Assembly (NCBI RefSeq): GCF_002102185.1 | Contig: NZ_LQOW01000016.1 | Location: 1-64,000 of the forward strand | DNA: 64,000 nt | Direction of reading: 5' to 3' | Origin: Mycobacterium fragae | GTDB lineage: Bacteria; Actinomycetota; Actinomycetes; Mycobacteriales; Mycobacteriaceae | Part shown: piece by piece, positions 54,936 through 62,659 of the stretch | Layout of the letters: every line of letters starts with the position of its first letter | Numbering within the stretch: the first letter of the stretch is position 1 | Translations under genes and position numbers: made by a program | Notes under the pieces: model-generated | Told to the model about the DNA's origin: nothing | The model's input: the letters and a program-made list of their open reading frames with translations, nothing else | Databases searched by the model: none

Positions 54936-55763
54936 CTACTGCTGGCCGATCGGCTTCTGGGCGGGGGCGGCGTTGGGAGCGGCGGCCGGTGTGGTGGGGG
55001 TGGCCGCCTGGTCGCCCTCCGGCCCACCGGCCGGTAGCGCCTCGCCGCGCATCGACGCGCGGATCTGCTCCAGCCGCGAGTGGCCGGCCATCTGCACACT
55101 GGCCTGCTCGACCTCGAGCATGCGGCCCTGCACCGAGTTCTGGGCCAGCTCGGCTGCGCCGAGCGCGTTGGCGTAGCGTCGTTCGATCTTGTCGCGCACC
55201 TCGTCGAGGCTCGGCGTGTTGCCCGGCGCCGCGAGCTCGCTCATCGACCGCAGCGACGCGCTGACCTGCTCTTGCATCTTGGCCTGCTCGAGCTGGCTGA
55301 GCAGCTTGGTGCGCTCGGCGATCTTCTGCTGCAGCACCATCGCGTTCTGCTCGACGGCCTTCTTGGCCTGAGCGGCGGCGGCAAGCGCCTGGTCATGCAG
55401 TCCCTTGAGGTCTTCGACGCTCTGCTCCGCGGTGACCAGCTGCGCCGCGAACGCCTCGGCGGCGTTGTTGTACTCGGTGGCCTTGGCGGTGTCTCCGGCC
55501 GCAGTGGCCTGGTCGGCCAACGTCACCGCCTGCCGCACATTGACCTGAAGCTTCTCGATGTCGGCCAGCTGCCGGTTGAGCCGCATCTCCAGTTGGCGCT
55601 GGTTGCCGATCACCTGCGCGGCCTGCTGGGTCAGCGCTTGATGCTGACGCTGAGCTTCCTCAATGGCCTGCTGAATCTGCACCTTGGGGTCGGCGTGCTC
55701 GTCGATCTTCGCGTTGAACAGCGCCATCACGTACTTCCAAGCCTTGACGAACGGATTGGCCAT
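54936..55763 (-). CDS. pspA: Phage-shock protein A homologue (35 kDa antigen)
   Basis: This 275-residue member of the PspA/IM30 (ESCRT-III-like) family is almost wholly coiled coil up to about residue 235, with an amphipathic N-terminal helix ([12 protein letters not shown]) for membrane binding and a Pro/Ala-rich tail. It stabilises stressed membranes and in mycobacteria also limits ClgR. It lies 109 bases behind clgR on the same strand. Confidence 0.93.
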   Translation of the reverse strand: MANPFVKAWKYVMALFNAKIDEHADPKVQIQQAIEEAQRQHQALTQQAAQVIGNQRQLEMRLNRQLADIEKLQVNVRQAVTLADQATAAGDTAKATEYNNAAEAFAAQLVTAEQSVEDLKGLHDQALAAAAQAKKAVEQNAMVLQQKIAERTKLLSQLEQAKMQEQVSASLRSMSELAAPGNTPSLDEVRDKIERRYANALGAAELAQNSVQGRMLEVEQASVQMAGHSRLEQIRASMRGEALPAGGPEGDQAATPTTPAAAPNAAPAQKPIGQQ

Positions 55764-55872
55764 GAGTCAGCTCCGCCTCCGAATAGATGGACTACTGCCG
55801 CTCAATTTATCCGTTCCGCGCGGATCGCCGCACCCTTGTTGCGCATACGCCAGTCGGGCGTCTCGGGGCTCA

Positions 55873-56199
55873 TTATGTGAGGGCCAGCGAGACCACCGGC
55901 GGAATGACGACCTTGGTATCGGGATCGATGTTGACGGCGCTTGCCGTGGCAACCTGTGCGCGCTCTTGGCGTGCCAACTCCTCGCCGGCGTCGACGAGCA
56001 CCTGCGACAGCGGGACCTCCAGCGCGTCGCAGATCGCGCTGAGCAGCTCACTGGACGCCTCCTTGCGCCCGCGCTCGACCTCGGACAGATACCCCAAGCT
56101 GACCCGGGCGGCATCGGACACTTCGCGCAGCGTCCGGTTTTGGGTGGTCCGGGCCCGGCGCAGCACGTCGCCGATGACCTCGCGCACCAATGACGGCAT
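55873..56199 (-). CDS. clgR: Transcriptional regulator ClgR
   Basis: This 108-residue XRE-type activator has an HTH domain ([24 protein letters not shown], about 22-45), followed by a helix controlling clp protease and psp genes. The terminal residues S-L-A-L-T resemble a ClpP-recognised C-terminus, consistent with known proteolytic control of ClgR. It is the first gene of the clgR-pspA-pspM unit, behind an ECF-type promoter. Confidence 0.92.
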   Translation of the reverse strand: MPSLVREVIGDVLRRARTTQNRTLREVSDAARVSLGYLSEVERGRKEASSELLSAICDALEVPLSQVLVDAGEELARQERAQVATASAVNIDPDTKVVIPPVVSLALT

Positions 56200-56236
56200 T
56201 GCGCTCTCCTTCGTCCGGTCAGCAGTTCAACTGGTA

Positions 56237-56262
56237 AACGCCCGGTGCGTGGTCATCGTTCC
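56237..56262 (-). promoter_or_regulatory. ECF-sigma (SigE-type) promoter of clgR-pspA
   Basis: On the minus strand GGAAC (56262-56258) and GTT (56239-56237) are separated by exactly 18 bases, the same layout as at sigB. The site is 38 bases before the clgR start and lies fully in the pgsA3-clgR spacer. SigE control of this operon is known from M. tuberculosis. Confidence 0.72.
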
Positions 56263-56270
56263 CGCGGGCA

Positions 56271-56867
56271 TCAATGCGGAGCGGGTCGTGCGCGGACATC
56301 CCGCGCGGCGGACGCGACGTAATCGACGCCCGTGACCACGGTCAACACGATGGCGAGGGCCATCACCGCCGATGCGGCCACCTCCCACGACCCCGACAGC
56401 GGCAACACGAACAACCCGATTGCGATCGCCTGCACCAGCGTTTTGAGTTTGCCGCCGCGACTGGCCGGGATGACGCCGCGGCGCAGCACGACGAACCGTA
56501 ACACCGTGATCCCGACCTCGCGGACCAGGATCACCACCGTCACCCACCACGGCAGGTCGCCGAGCATCGACAGGCCGATCAGCGCCGCGCCGATCAGCGT
56601 CTTGTCCGCTATAGGGTCGGCCAGCGTGCCGAATTCGGTCACCATGCCGTAGTTGCGCGCCAGCGCGCCGTCGAAGCGATCGGTGATGACAGCGACCGCG
56701 AATATCACGAAAGCGATTATGCGGCTTAGGGTTTCGTGGCCATTCCCGGCGAACAGCACCAACAGGAAGACCGGGACCAGCACCAGCCGCAACAGAGTGA
56801 GCATGTTGGCCAGGTTGGTGACGCGGACACGCCGGACCATCGGGCCGGTTTGGGGTTGCCACGACAC
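56271..56867 (-). CDS. pgsA3: CDP-diacylglycerol-glycerol-3-phosphate phosphatidyltransferase-type enzyme PgsA3
   Basis: This 198-residue CDP-alcohol phosphatidyltransferase has the complete motif D-G-x2-A-R-x8-G-x3-D-x3-D (D-G-A-L-A-R, then G-T-L-A-D-P-I-A-D) in the membrane-face helices, and about five hydrophobic segments. By family it makes phosphatidylglycerol phosphate, the precursor of cardiolipin; mycobacteria have several such paralogues and the exact product of this one is uncertain. GTG 56867 is chosen, with ATG 56840 an alternative. It is divergent from argA (54 bases). Confidence 0.88.
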   Translation of the reverse strand: MSWQPQTGPMVRRVRVTNLANMLTLLRLVLVPVFLLVLFAGNGHETLSRIIAFVIFAVAVITDRFDGALARNYGMVTEFGTLADPIADKTLIGAALIGLSMLGDLPWWVTVVILVREVGITVLRFVVLRRGVIPASRGGKLKTLVQAIAIGLFVLPLSGSWEVAASAVMALAIVLTVVTGVDYVASAARDVRARPAPH

Positions 56868-56921
56868 GGCAACAGAATATCGGTTGCCCACCTGGGAAGC
56901 CGAAGCCGATAGTGTGCACCC

Positions 56922-57443
56922 GTGAACGCAGCGGGCGATCCGCAGGCCCCCCGGCCGGTGGTCCGGCGCGCGCGAACCTCCGACGTCCCGGCGATCAAGC
57001 GGCTCGTCGACACCTATGCGGGCAAGATCCTGCTGGAAAAGAACCTGGTGACGCTGTATGAGGCCGTCCAGGAGTTCTGGGTGGCCGAACTCGACGGCGA
57101 GGTGGTCGGCTGCGGGGCGTTGCACGTGCTGTGGTCGGATCTGGGCGAGGTACGCACGGTGGCCGTCGACCCCAAGCTGACCGGCCGAGGCGTCGGCCAT
57201 GCCATCGTCGACCGGCTCCTCGAGGTCGCCCGCGAGCTGGAGCTGGAGCGACTGTTCGTGCTGACCTTCGAGACCGATTTCTTCAGCCGTCACGGCTTCA
57301 CCGAAATCGAGGGCACCCCCGTCACCGCCGAGGTGTTCGAGGAGATGTGCCGCTCGTATGACCTTGGTGTCGCCGAGTTCCTGGACCTCAGCTACGTCAA
57401 GCCCAACATCCTGGGCAACACCCGGATGCTGCTGGTGCTCTAG
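56922..57443 (+). CDS. argA: Amino-acid N-acetyltransferase ArgA (Rv2747-like)
   Basis: This 173-residue GNAT protein makes N-acetylglutamate, the first step of arginine synthesis. The acetyl-CoA loop is G-R-G-V-G-H-A-I-V-D-R-L-L (about 88-100). The acceptor part includes C-G-A-L-H-V-L-W, and the end reads S-Y-V-K-P-N-I-L-G-N-T-R-M. It is the short, stand-alone form lacking the kinase-like domain of E. coli ArgA, as in M. tuberculosis, where it can use glutamine well. GTG 56922 is used. Confidence 0.9.
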   Translation: MNAAGDPQAPRPVVRRARTSDVPAIKRLVDTYAGKILLEKNLVTLYEAVQEFWVAELDGEVVGCGALHVLWSDLGEVRTVAVDPKLTGRGVGHAIVDRLLEVARELELERLFVLTFETDFFSRHGFTEIEGTPVTAEVFEEMCRSYDLGVAEFLDLSYVKPNILGNTRMLLVL

Positions 57444-57454
57444 ATTGCGCGAGC

Positions 57455-57504
57455 GTGCGGCTGGCCGCACAGCGGGCGCCGAATGTGCGGCTGGCCGCAC
57501 ATTC
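57455..57504. terminator. Two tandem hairpins between convergent argA and ftsK
   Basis: The same 16-base palindrome GTGCGG-CTGG-CCGCAC occurs at 57455-57470 and again at 57485-57500, 30 bases apart. The second is extended to a perfect 10-bp stem (57481-57490 with 57495-57504) with a CTGG loop. Location between two gene ends suggests bidirectional termination, though no U-tract follows. Confidence 0.6.
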
Positions 57505-57517
57505 GGGACTAACCGGC

Positions 57518-59947
57518 TTATTCGGTGGGCTGGTCACCGAGACCGCGGATGGACGCCAGAGTGGCGGCCAGCTCGTCGGGCTTGACCAGCACGTCGCGGG
57601 CCTTGGATCCCTCGCTGGGGCCGACGATCCCGCGGGTCTCCATCAGGTCCATCAACCGCCCGGCCTTGGCGAAGCCGACCCGTAGTTTGCGCTGCAGCAT
57701 CGACGTGGAGCCGAACTGGCTGGACACCACGAGCTCCACCGCTTGCAAGAAGACGTCCATGTCGTCGCCGATGTCGGGGTCGACGTCCCGGCGTTCTCCG
57801 GTGGGCTTGGCGGTGGTGACGCCCTCGGTGTATTCGGGTTCGGCCTGCTCTTTGCAGGCGGCGACGACGGCGTGGATCTCCTCGTCGGTGATGAACGCCC
57901 CTTGGAACCGGACCGGTTTGCTCGCACCCATCGGCAGGAACAGGCCGTCGCCCATGCCGATCAACTTCTCCGCGCCCGCCTGGTCGAGGATCACCCGGCT
58001 GTCGGTGAGCGACGAAGTCGCGAACGCCAGCCGCGAGGGGACGTTGGTCTTGATCAGGCCGGTGACAACGTCCACCGACGGCCGTTGGGTGGCCAGCACC
58101 AGATGGATGCCCGCGGCGCGGGCCTTCTGGGTGATCCGCACCACGGCGTCCTCGACGTCGCGCGGAGCCGTCATCATCAGGTCGGCAAGCTCGTCGACGA
58201 TTGCGACCACATACGGGTAGGGCTGGTACTCGCGCTGGCTGCCCAGCGGCGTGGTGATCTCACCCGAGCGCAGTTTGTCGTTGAAGTCGTCGATATGGCG
58301 CACCCGGGAGGCCTGCATGTCCTGGTAGCGCTGTTCCATCTCGTCGACCAGCCACGCCAGCGCCGCCGCGGCCTTCTTCGGCTCGGTGATGATCGGGGTG
58401 ATCAGATGCGGAATGCCTTCGTACGGCGTGAGTTCCACCATCTTCGGGTCGATCAGGATCATCCTGACCTCCTCCGGGGTGGCCCGGGCCAGCAACGACA
58501 CCAGCATCGAGTTGATGAAGCTGGATTTGCCCGATCCGGTGGAGCCGGCGACCAGCAGGTGCGGCATCCTGGCCAGGTTCCACGAAATGTATTCGCCCTC
58601 AATGTCTTTGCCGAGCGCGATCACCAGCGGATCATGGTCGCGCCGGGTCGACGGCGCGGTCAGCACGTCGGCCAGCCGGACCATCTCGCGATCGGTGTTG
58701 GGAACTTCGATGCCGACGGCGGACTTGCCGGGGATCGGGGCCAGCATCCGCACGCTCTCGGTCGCCACCGCGTAGGCGATATTGCGTTGCAGCGCGGTGA
58801 TCTTTTCCACCTTGACGCCGGGTCCCAGTTCCACCTCGTAACGGGTCACAGTCGGTCCACGGGTGCAGCCGGTGACCGCCGCGTCGACCTTGAACTGTTG
58901 CAGCACCGACGTGATCGCCTCGGCCATATGATCATTGGCGGAGCTGCGCCTCTTGGGCGGATCGCCTTTGACGAGTAGCTCGAGCGACGGCAAGGTGTAT
59001 GGCCCCTCGACCACTCGGTCGGTCACCAGGGTTTCGCGTTTCGGGGCGCTGCGGCGGCTGCGCGAAATGGTGGGCTCCGGGACGGTGGGGGTGTCATCCG
59101 GGGCGACGGGCCACGCTTGGGCTTCGCCGTTATCGAAGGGTTCGTCGTAGTAGCCGTCGGAGAAGTCTTCTGCGACAGCATCTTCGATGTCCATCTCGTG
59201 GTCATCGTCGACGTCGTCGAACACGTGGGTGCTGAACATGGACCGCACAGTGGCCGGCACCTCCCGGATCGTGGTGCCGGTCAGAAGGAGCAACCCGAAC
59301 AGCGCGCCGATGAACAGAAGTGGCGCACAGATCCACACGGTCAATCCGTCCGAGAGTGGCCCCCCGATGGCGAACCCGATGAATCCCGCCGCATGCGCCC
59401 GTCCGGCCGGCGTGTCCGGCGAACCGGCCCACAGATGCCACAGGCCCAGCACCGGGAGCGCGACCATCGCGGCGCCGAGAACCAGGCGCGGCCGCGCATC
59501 CGGATTGGGCTCGGTGCGCATCAACAGCACCGCCACCGCGGCGGTGACCACCGGCAGCACAACGACCGCCGAGCCGACGAACATGCGCAGCACCGAGTCG
59601 ACCCATGCGCCGACCGGGCGGGCGGCGTCGAACCACGAACTGGCGGCGACGACGACGGCCAGACCCAGCAGGGCCAGCGCCATTCCGTCGCGGCGGTGGC
59701 CCGGATCGATGTCGCGGGCCCGGCCGACCGACCGCGCCGTGGTGCCGGTGCCCTTGGCCACCATCAGCCACGCCGCGCGCACGGCCCGCCCCGCGGTGGC
59801 CCCGGCCGTCGCGACATGCGATGGATGCCGGCGCTTGGGCGGCTTGCGGCGCGGCGCCGCCCGACGGGCAGGCCGGGCTCCTCCCCGCGAACCGGCCTTT
59901 GACCTGCTGGTTCGGGCACGCGATCGCGCAGCGGTCTTACTAGCCAT
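57518..59947 (-). CDS. ftsK: DNA translocase FtsK
   Basis: This 809-residue division and chromosome-segregation motor has a basic N-terminal region (about 1-70), four membrane helices (about 95-260), and an acidic/proline linker. The alpha-beta RecA-like motor has Walker A G-S-T-G-S-G-K-S-S (about 470) and Walker B M-I-L-I-D-P-K. A gamma winged-helix domain (F-A-K-A-G-R-L-M-D-L-M) that reads polar DNA signals ends the protein. ATG 59947 opens M-A-S-K-T-A-A-R-S and excludes an 18-residue extension. Confidence 0.95.
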   Translation of the reverse strand: MASKTAARSRARTSRSKAGSRGGARPARRAAPRRKPPKRRHPSHVATAGATAGRAVRAAWLMVAKGTGTTARSVGRARDIDPGHRRDGMALALLGLAVVVAASSWFDAARPVGAWVDSVLRMFVGSAVVVLPVVTAAVAVLLMRTEPNPDARPRLVLGAAMVALPVLGLWHLWAGSPDTPAGRAHAAGFIGFAIGGPLSDGLTVWICAPLLFIGALFGLLLLTGTTIREVPATVRSMFSTHVFDDVDDDHEMDIEDAVAEDFSDGYYDEPFDNGEAQAWPVAPDDTPTVPEPTISRSRRSAPKRETLVTDRVVEGPYTLPSLELLVKGDPPKRRSSANDHMAEAITSVLQQFKVDAAVTGCTRGPTVTRYEVELGPGVKVEKITALQRNIAYAVATESVRMLAPIPGKSAVGIEVPNTDREMVRLADVLTAPSTRRDHDPLVIALGKDIEGEYISWNLARMPHLLVAGSTGSGKSSFINSMLVSLLARATPEEVRMILIDPKMVELTPYEGIPHLITPIITEPKKAAAALAWLVDEMEQRYQDMQASRVRHIDDFNDKLRSGEITTPLGSQREYQPYPYVVAIVDELADLMMTAPRDVEDAVVRITQKARAAGIHLVLATQRPSVDVVTGLIKTNVPSRLAFATSSLTDSRVILDQAGAEKLIGMGDGLFLPMGASKPVRFQGAFITDEEIHAVVAACKEQAEPEYTEGVTTAKPTGERRDVDPDIGDDMDVFLQAVELVVSSQFGSTSMLQRKLRVGFAKAGRLMDLMETRGIVGPSEGSKARDVLVKPDELAATLASIRGLGDQPTE

Positions 59948-60045
59948 GGCCCCAAGCCTAGTCGCACTGGCCCCGGTTTCACCATCTGCCACACGGGTCA
60001 CAGAATTGTGTCAGTTCTGTAGATGTTGCGCCCTAGCATCGCGAA

Positions 60046-60504
60046 ATGGCCGAAACAACTGCTGTTCAACCCACTGCCGGCATGCCGACTGCCAGCAAGA
60101 TCCTGTGTGCCAGCTACGCCGTCATCGCGATCGCCGCCTTGGTGGCCACCTGGAGCCAGAACGTCGCCTACTTCGACCGCCCGGCGCGTTTTGTGACCGC
60201 ATTCCTCGACGACTCGAAGGTCACGCCGGCTTCGAGGTCGCTGACCGTTGACATCGTGCTCTTCTTCCTCGCCGCCGCGGTGCTGATGGTGGTCGAGGCC
60301 AGAAAGCACGGCGTCAGGTTCGTCTGGCTCTACATCCTCGGCGGAGCCACCATCGCGATCAGCGTGGCGTTCCCGTTATTCCTGATCGCGCGCGAATCTC
60401 GCATCGCCAAGACGGATTCGCCGCGACTGGGGGCGGCCGACACGATCGGGCTTGCGCTCTTCGCGATCGCCGCCGCGGCCCTCACCATCTGGGTGGACAC
60501 CTGA
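60046..60504 (+). CDS. DUF2834 membrane protein
   Basis: This 152-residue protein has four membrane helices (about 18-36, 64-82, 92-112, 130-148). The N-x-A-Y-F motif after helix 1 and S-R-S-L-T-V-D-I before helix 2 are the DUF2834 pattern. The function is unknown. It starts 98 bases from the divergent ftsK. An inverted repeat ACAGAA-N9-TTCTGT (60000-60020) lies in the spacer. As far as I recall H37Rv lacks it between Rv2748c and Rv2749. Confidence 0.75.
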   Translation: MAETTAVQPTAGMPTASKILCASYAVIAIAALVATWSQNVAYFDRPARFVTAFLDDSKVTPASRSLTVDIVLFFLAAAVLMVVEARKHGVRFVWLYILGGATIAISVAFPLFLIARESRIAKTDSPRLGAADTIGLALFAIAAAALTIWVDT

Positions 60505-60562
60505 GTAGGGTGGATGGCTGTCCGGTCTATCACTCATCGCGGAGTTCCCAGGAGGCCCCAGC

Positions 60563-60877
60563 ATGCCCGTCGTCGTCGTCGCCACCATGACCGTCAAACC
60601 CGAGTCGGTCGACACCGTGCGCGAAATCCTCACCCGCGCGGTCAAAGACGTCCACGACGAACCGGGCTGTCAGCTGTATTCGCTGCACGAATCCGGTGAC
60701 ACCTTCGTGTTCGTCGAGCAGTGGGCCGATGCCGACGCGCTCAAAGCCCACAGCAGCGCGCCCGCGGTCACGACGATGTTCAAAGACGCCGGCGAACACT
60801 TGGCCGGGGCACCGGACATCAAGATGCTCACGCCGGTCGTCGCCGGCGATCCCAACAAAGGGCAGCTGCGTCCCTGA
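60563..60877 (+). CDS. ABM-domain monooxygenase-type protein (Rv2749-like)
   Basis: This 104-residue ferredoxin-like dimeric alpha-beta protein of the ABM (antibiotic biosynthesis monooxygenase) superfamily has [11 protein letters not shown], the [11 protein letters not shown] turn, and [11 protein letters not shown]. Relatives are quinol monooxygenases or haem-degrading enzymes; the substrate is unknown. ATG 60563 follows AGGAGGCCCCAGC. The stop overlaps the next ATG (TGATG), so translation is coupled to the SDR. Confidence 0.85.
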   Translation: MPVVVVATMTVKPESVDTVREILTRAVKDVHDEPGCQLYSLHESGDTFVFVEQWADADALKAHSSAPAVTTMFKDAGEHLAGAPDIKMLTPVVAGDPNKGQLRP

Positions 60878-61695
60878 TGGGCTCGCTCAGCGGCAAGGTC
60901 GCGCTGATCACCGGTGCCGCCCGCGGGCAGGGCCGCGCCCACGCGGTGCGACTGGCATCCGAGGGCGCCGACATCATCGCCGTCGACCTGTGCGATCAGA
61001 TCGCCAGCGTGCCGTATCCGCTGGCCACTCCGGATGATCTGGCCGCCACCGTCAAGCTCGTCGAGGACGCCGGCGCACGCATCGTGGCGTGCCAGGCCGA
61101 CGTGCGCGATCGAGCCGCGCTGGGCGCCGCGCTGCAAACCGGTCTCGACAAGCTCGGCCGGCTGGACATCGTGGTGGCCAACGCCGGGATCGCTCCGATG
61201 CAGGCCGGCCCCGACGGCTGGCGCGACGTGATCGACGTCAACCTCACGGGTGTGCACCACACGGTGGAGGAGGCGATACCCACGATGGTCTCCCAGGGCG
61301 AGGGCGGATCGATCGTGCTGATCAGTTCGGCCGCGGGCCTGGCCGGCATCGGCAGCCCCGATGCCGGCTCCATCGGCTACGCGGCAGCCAAACACGGCCT
61401 GGTCGGTTTGATGCGTGTGTATGCCAATCACCTTGCACGGCACAGCATTCGGGTTAACTCGGTGCACCCGGCAGGCGTCGACACGCCGATGATCAACAAC
61501 GAGTTCACCCGGCAATGGCTGGCCGACTTGATCGCCGAGTCCGACTCGCCGCCGGATATGGGCAATGCACTGCCGGTGCAGGTTCTGTCTGCGGAGGACG
61601 TCGCCAACGCGGTGGCGTGGTTGGTGTCCGATCAGGCGCGCTACATCACCGGCATCACCCTGCCGGTCGACGCGGGCTTCCTCAACAAGCAGTAG
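60877..61695 (+). CDS. Mycofactocin-type short-chain dehydrogenase/reductase (Rv2750-like)
   Basis: This 272-residue SDR has [15 protein letters not shown] (about 11-25), N-A-G-I-A, catalytic Ser in L-I-S-S-A-A-G, and Y-A-A-A-K-H-G. Like the SDR beside sigA it belongs to the subfamily using mycofactocin to recycle bound NAD. It is coupled to the ABM gene in front and lies 2 bases before the methyltransferase gene, suggesting one pathway for oxidising and tailoring an unknown alcohol. Confidence 0.9.
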   Translation: MGSLSGKVALITGAARGQGRAHAVRLASEGADIIAVDLCDQIASVPYPLATPDDLAATVKLVEDAGARIVACQADVRDRAALGAALQTGLDKLGRLDIVVANAGIAPMQAGPDGWRDVIDVNLTGVHHTVEEAIPTMVSQGEGGSIVLISSAAGLAGIGSPDAGSIGYAAAKHGLVGLMRVYANHLARHSIRVNSVHPAGVDTPMINNEFTRQWLADLIAESDSPPDMGNALPVQVLSAEDVANAVAWLVSDQARYITGITLPVDAGFLNKQ

Positions 61696-61697
61696 CA

Positions 61698-62570
61698 ATG
61701 GCTCGAAATCCAGCGGCGCAGACTGCTTTCGGACCGATTGTGCTTGCCGGCGTCGAACAACACGAACCGCCGGGACGCCGGCTGGTCGACGACGATCTGG
61801 CGGCCCGGTTTCTGCCCGCGCCGACGCGCTGGCTGGTCGCCGCAACCCGGCCGGTACCGCTGCGACGACTGCTGGTCGCCGCGATGGACCGCGGCGGCCC
61901 CGGGCTGTGGGCCAACCTGGCCTGCCGTAAGCGCTACATCGCCGACAAGCTCCGCGAGGCGCTCGGCGAAATCGACGCGGTGGTCGTGCTGGGGGCCGGA
62001 TTGGACACCGCGGCATACCGATTGGCGCGCGAAACTTCCCTCCCGATCTTCGAGGTCGACCAGTCGATCAACATCGCCCGCAAGGCCAAGACCGTGCAGC
62101 GGGTGCTGGGCGAGCCGCCGAAGTCGGTTCGACTGGTGGCGTTGGACTTCGAGCGCGACGAGCTGCTCACCACGTTGACCGAACAGGGTTATCACACCGA
62201 CTATCGCACCTTCTTCGTCTGGGAGGGCGTGACCCAATACCTCACCGCCGACGCCGTGCACGCCACCCTGGACGGGCTGCGGCCGGTGGCGTCGGGTAGC
62301 CGGCTGGTGTTCACGTATGTGCGGCGCGACTTCATCGAAGGCGTCAACCTCTACGGCGCAAAGCAGTTGTACCGCAAGGTTCGTCAACGCCGAGAGCTGT
62401 GGCACTTCGGGCTGCAGCCCGAAGAAGTTGCGGAGTTTCTCGCCCGCTACGGTTGGCGGCCGATCGAACAGCTTGGGCCCGAGCAGATTGTGCAGCGCTA
62501 CGTCAAGCCGACCGGTCGTAACCTCACTGCGTCGGAAATCGAGTGGTCCGTCTACGCCGAGAAGAGCTGA
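61698..62570 (+). CDS. SAM-dependent methyltransferase, LCMT/PPM1-like (Rv2751-like)
   Basis: This 290-residue putative methyltransferase belongs to the large mycobacterial leucine-carboxyl-methyltransferase-like family (TIGR00027 type). The SAM loop is V-V-V-L-G-A-G-L-D-T-A-A-Y-R (about 95-108), followed by the acidic F-E-V-D-Q and, later, V-W-E-G-V-T-Q-Y-L. The acceptor is unknown; paralogues methylate polyketides or fatty acids. It ends the ABM-SDR-methyltransferase run and faces the RNase J gene across a long imperfect hairpin. Confidence 0.88.
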   Translation: MARNPAAQTAFGPIVLAGVEQHEPPGRRLVDDDLAARFLPAPTRWLVAATRPVPLRRLLVAAMDRGGPGLWANLACRKRYIADKLREALGEIDAVVVLGAGLDTAAYRLARETSLPIFEVDQSINIARKAKTVQRVLGEPPKSVRLVALDFERDELLTTLTEQGYHTDYRTFFVWEGVTQYLTADAVHATLDGLRPVASGSRLVFTYVRRDFIEGVNLYGAKQLYRKVRQRRELWHFGLQPEEVAEFLARYGWRPIEQLGPEQIVQRYVKPTGRNLTASEIEWSVYAEKS

Positions 62571-62583
62571 GATGGCCCATTCG

Positions 62584-62647
62584 CCGCGACACTTAATCTA
62601 TTGCGACGACACGCCGTGGATTCGCAATGGTTTAAGTTTCGGCGCGG
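62584..62647. terminator. Long imperfect inverted repeat between convergent genes
   Basis: Left arm 62591-62606 and right arm 62622-62637 pair at 14 of 16 positions around a 15-base loop. Pairing extends outward through CCGCG and CGCGG (62584-62588, 62643-62647) with a 3-base bulge. The arms are unusually AT-rich for this genome. The simplest role is a shared terminator; a degenerate small mobile element is an alternative. Confidence 0.55.
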
Positions 62648-62659
62648 AGGTTGCGGAAC

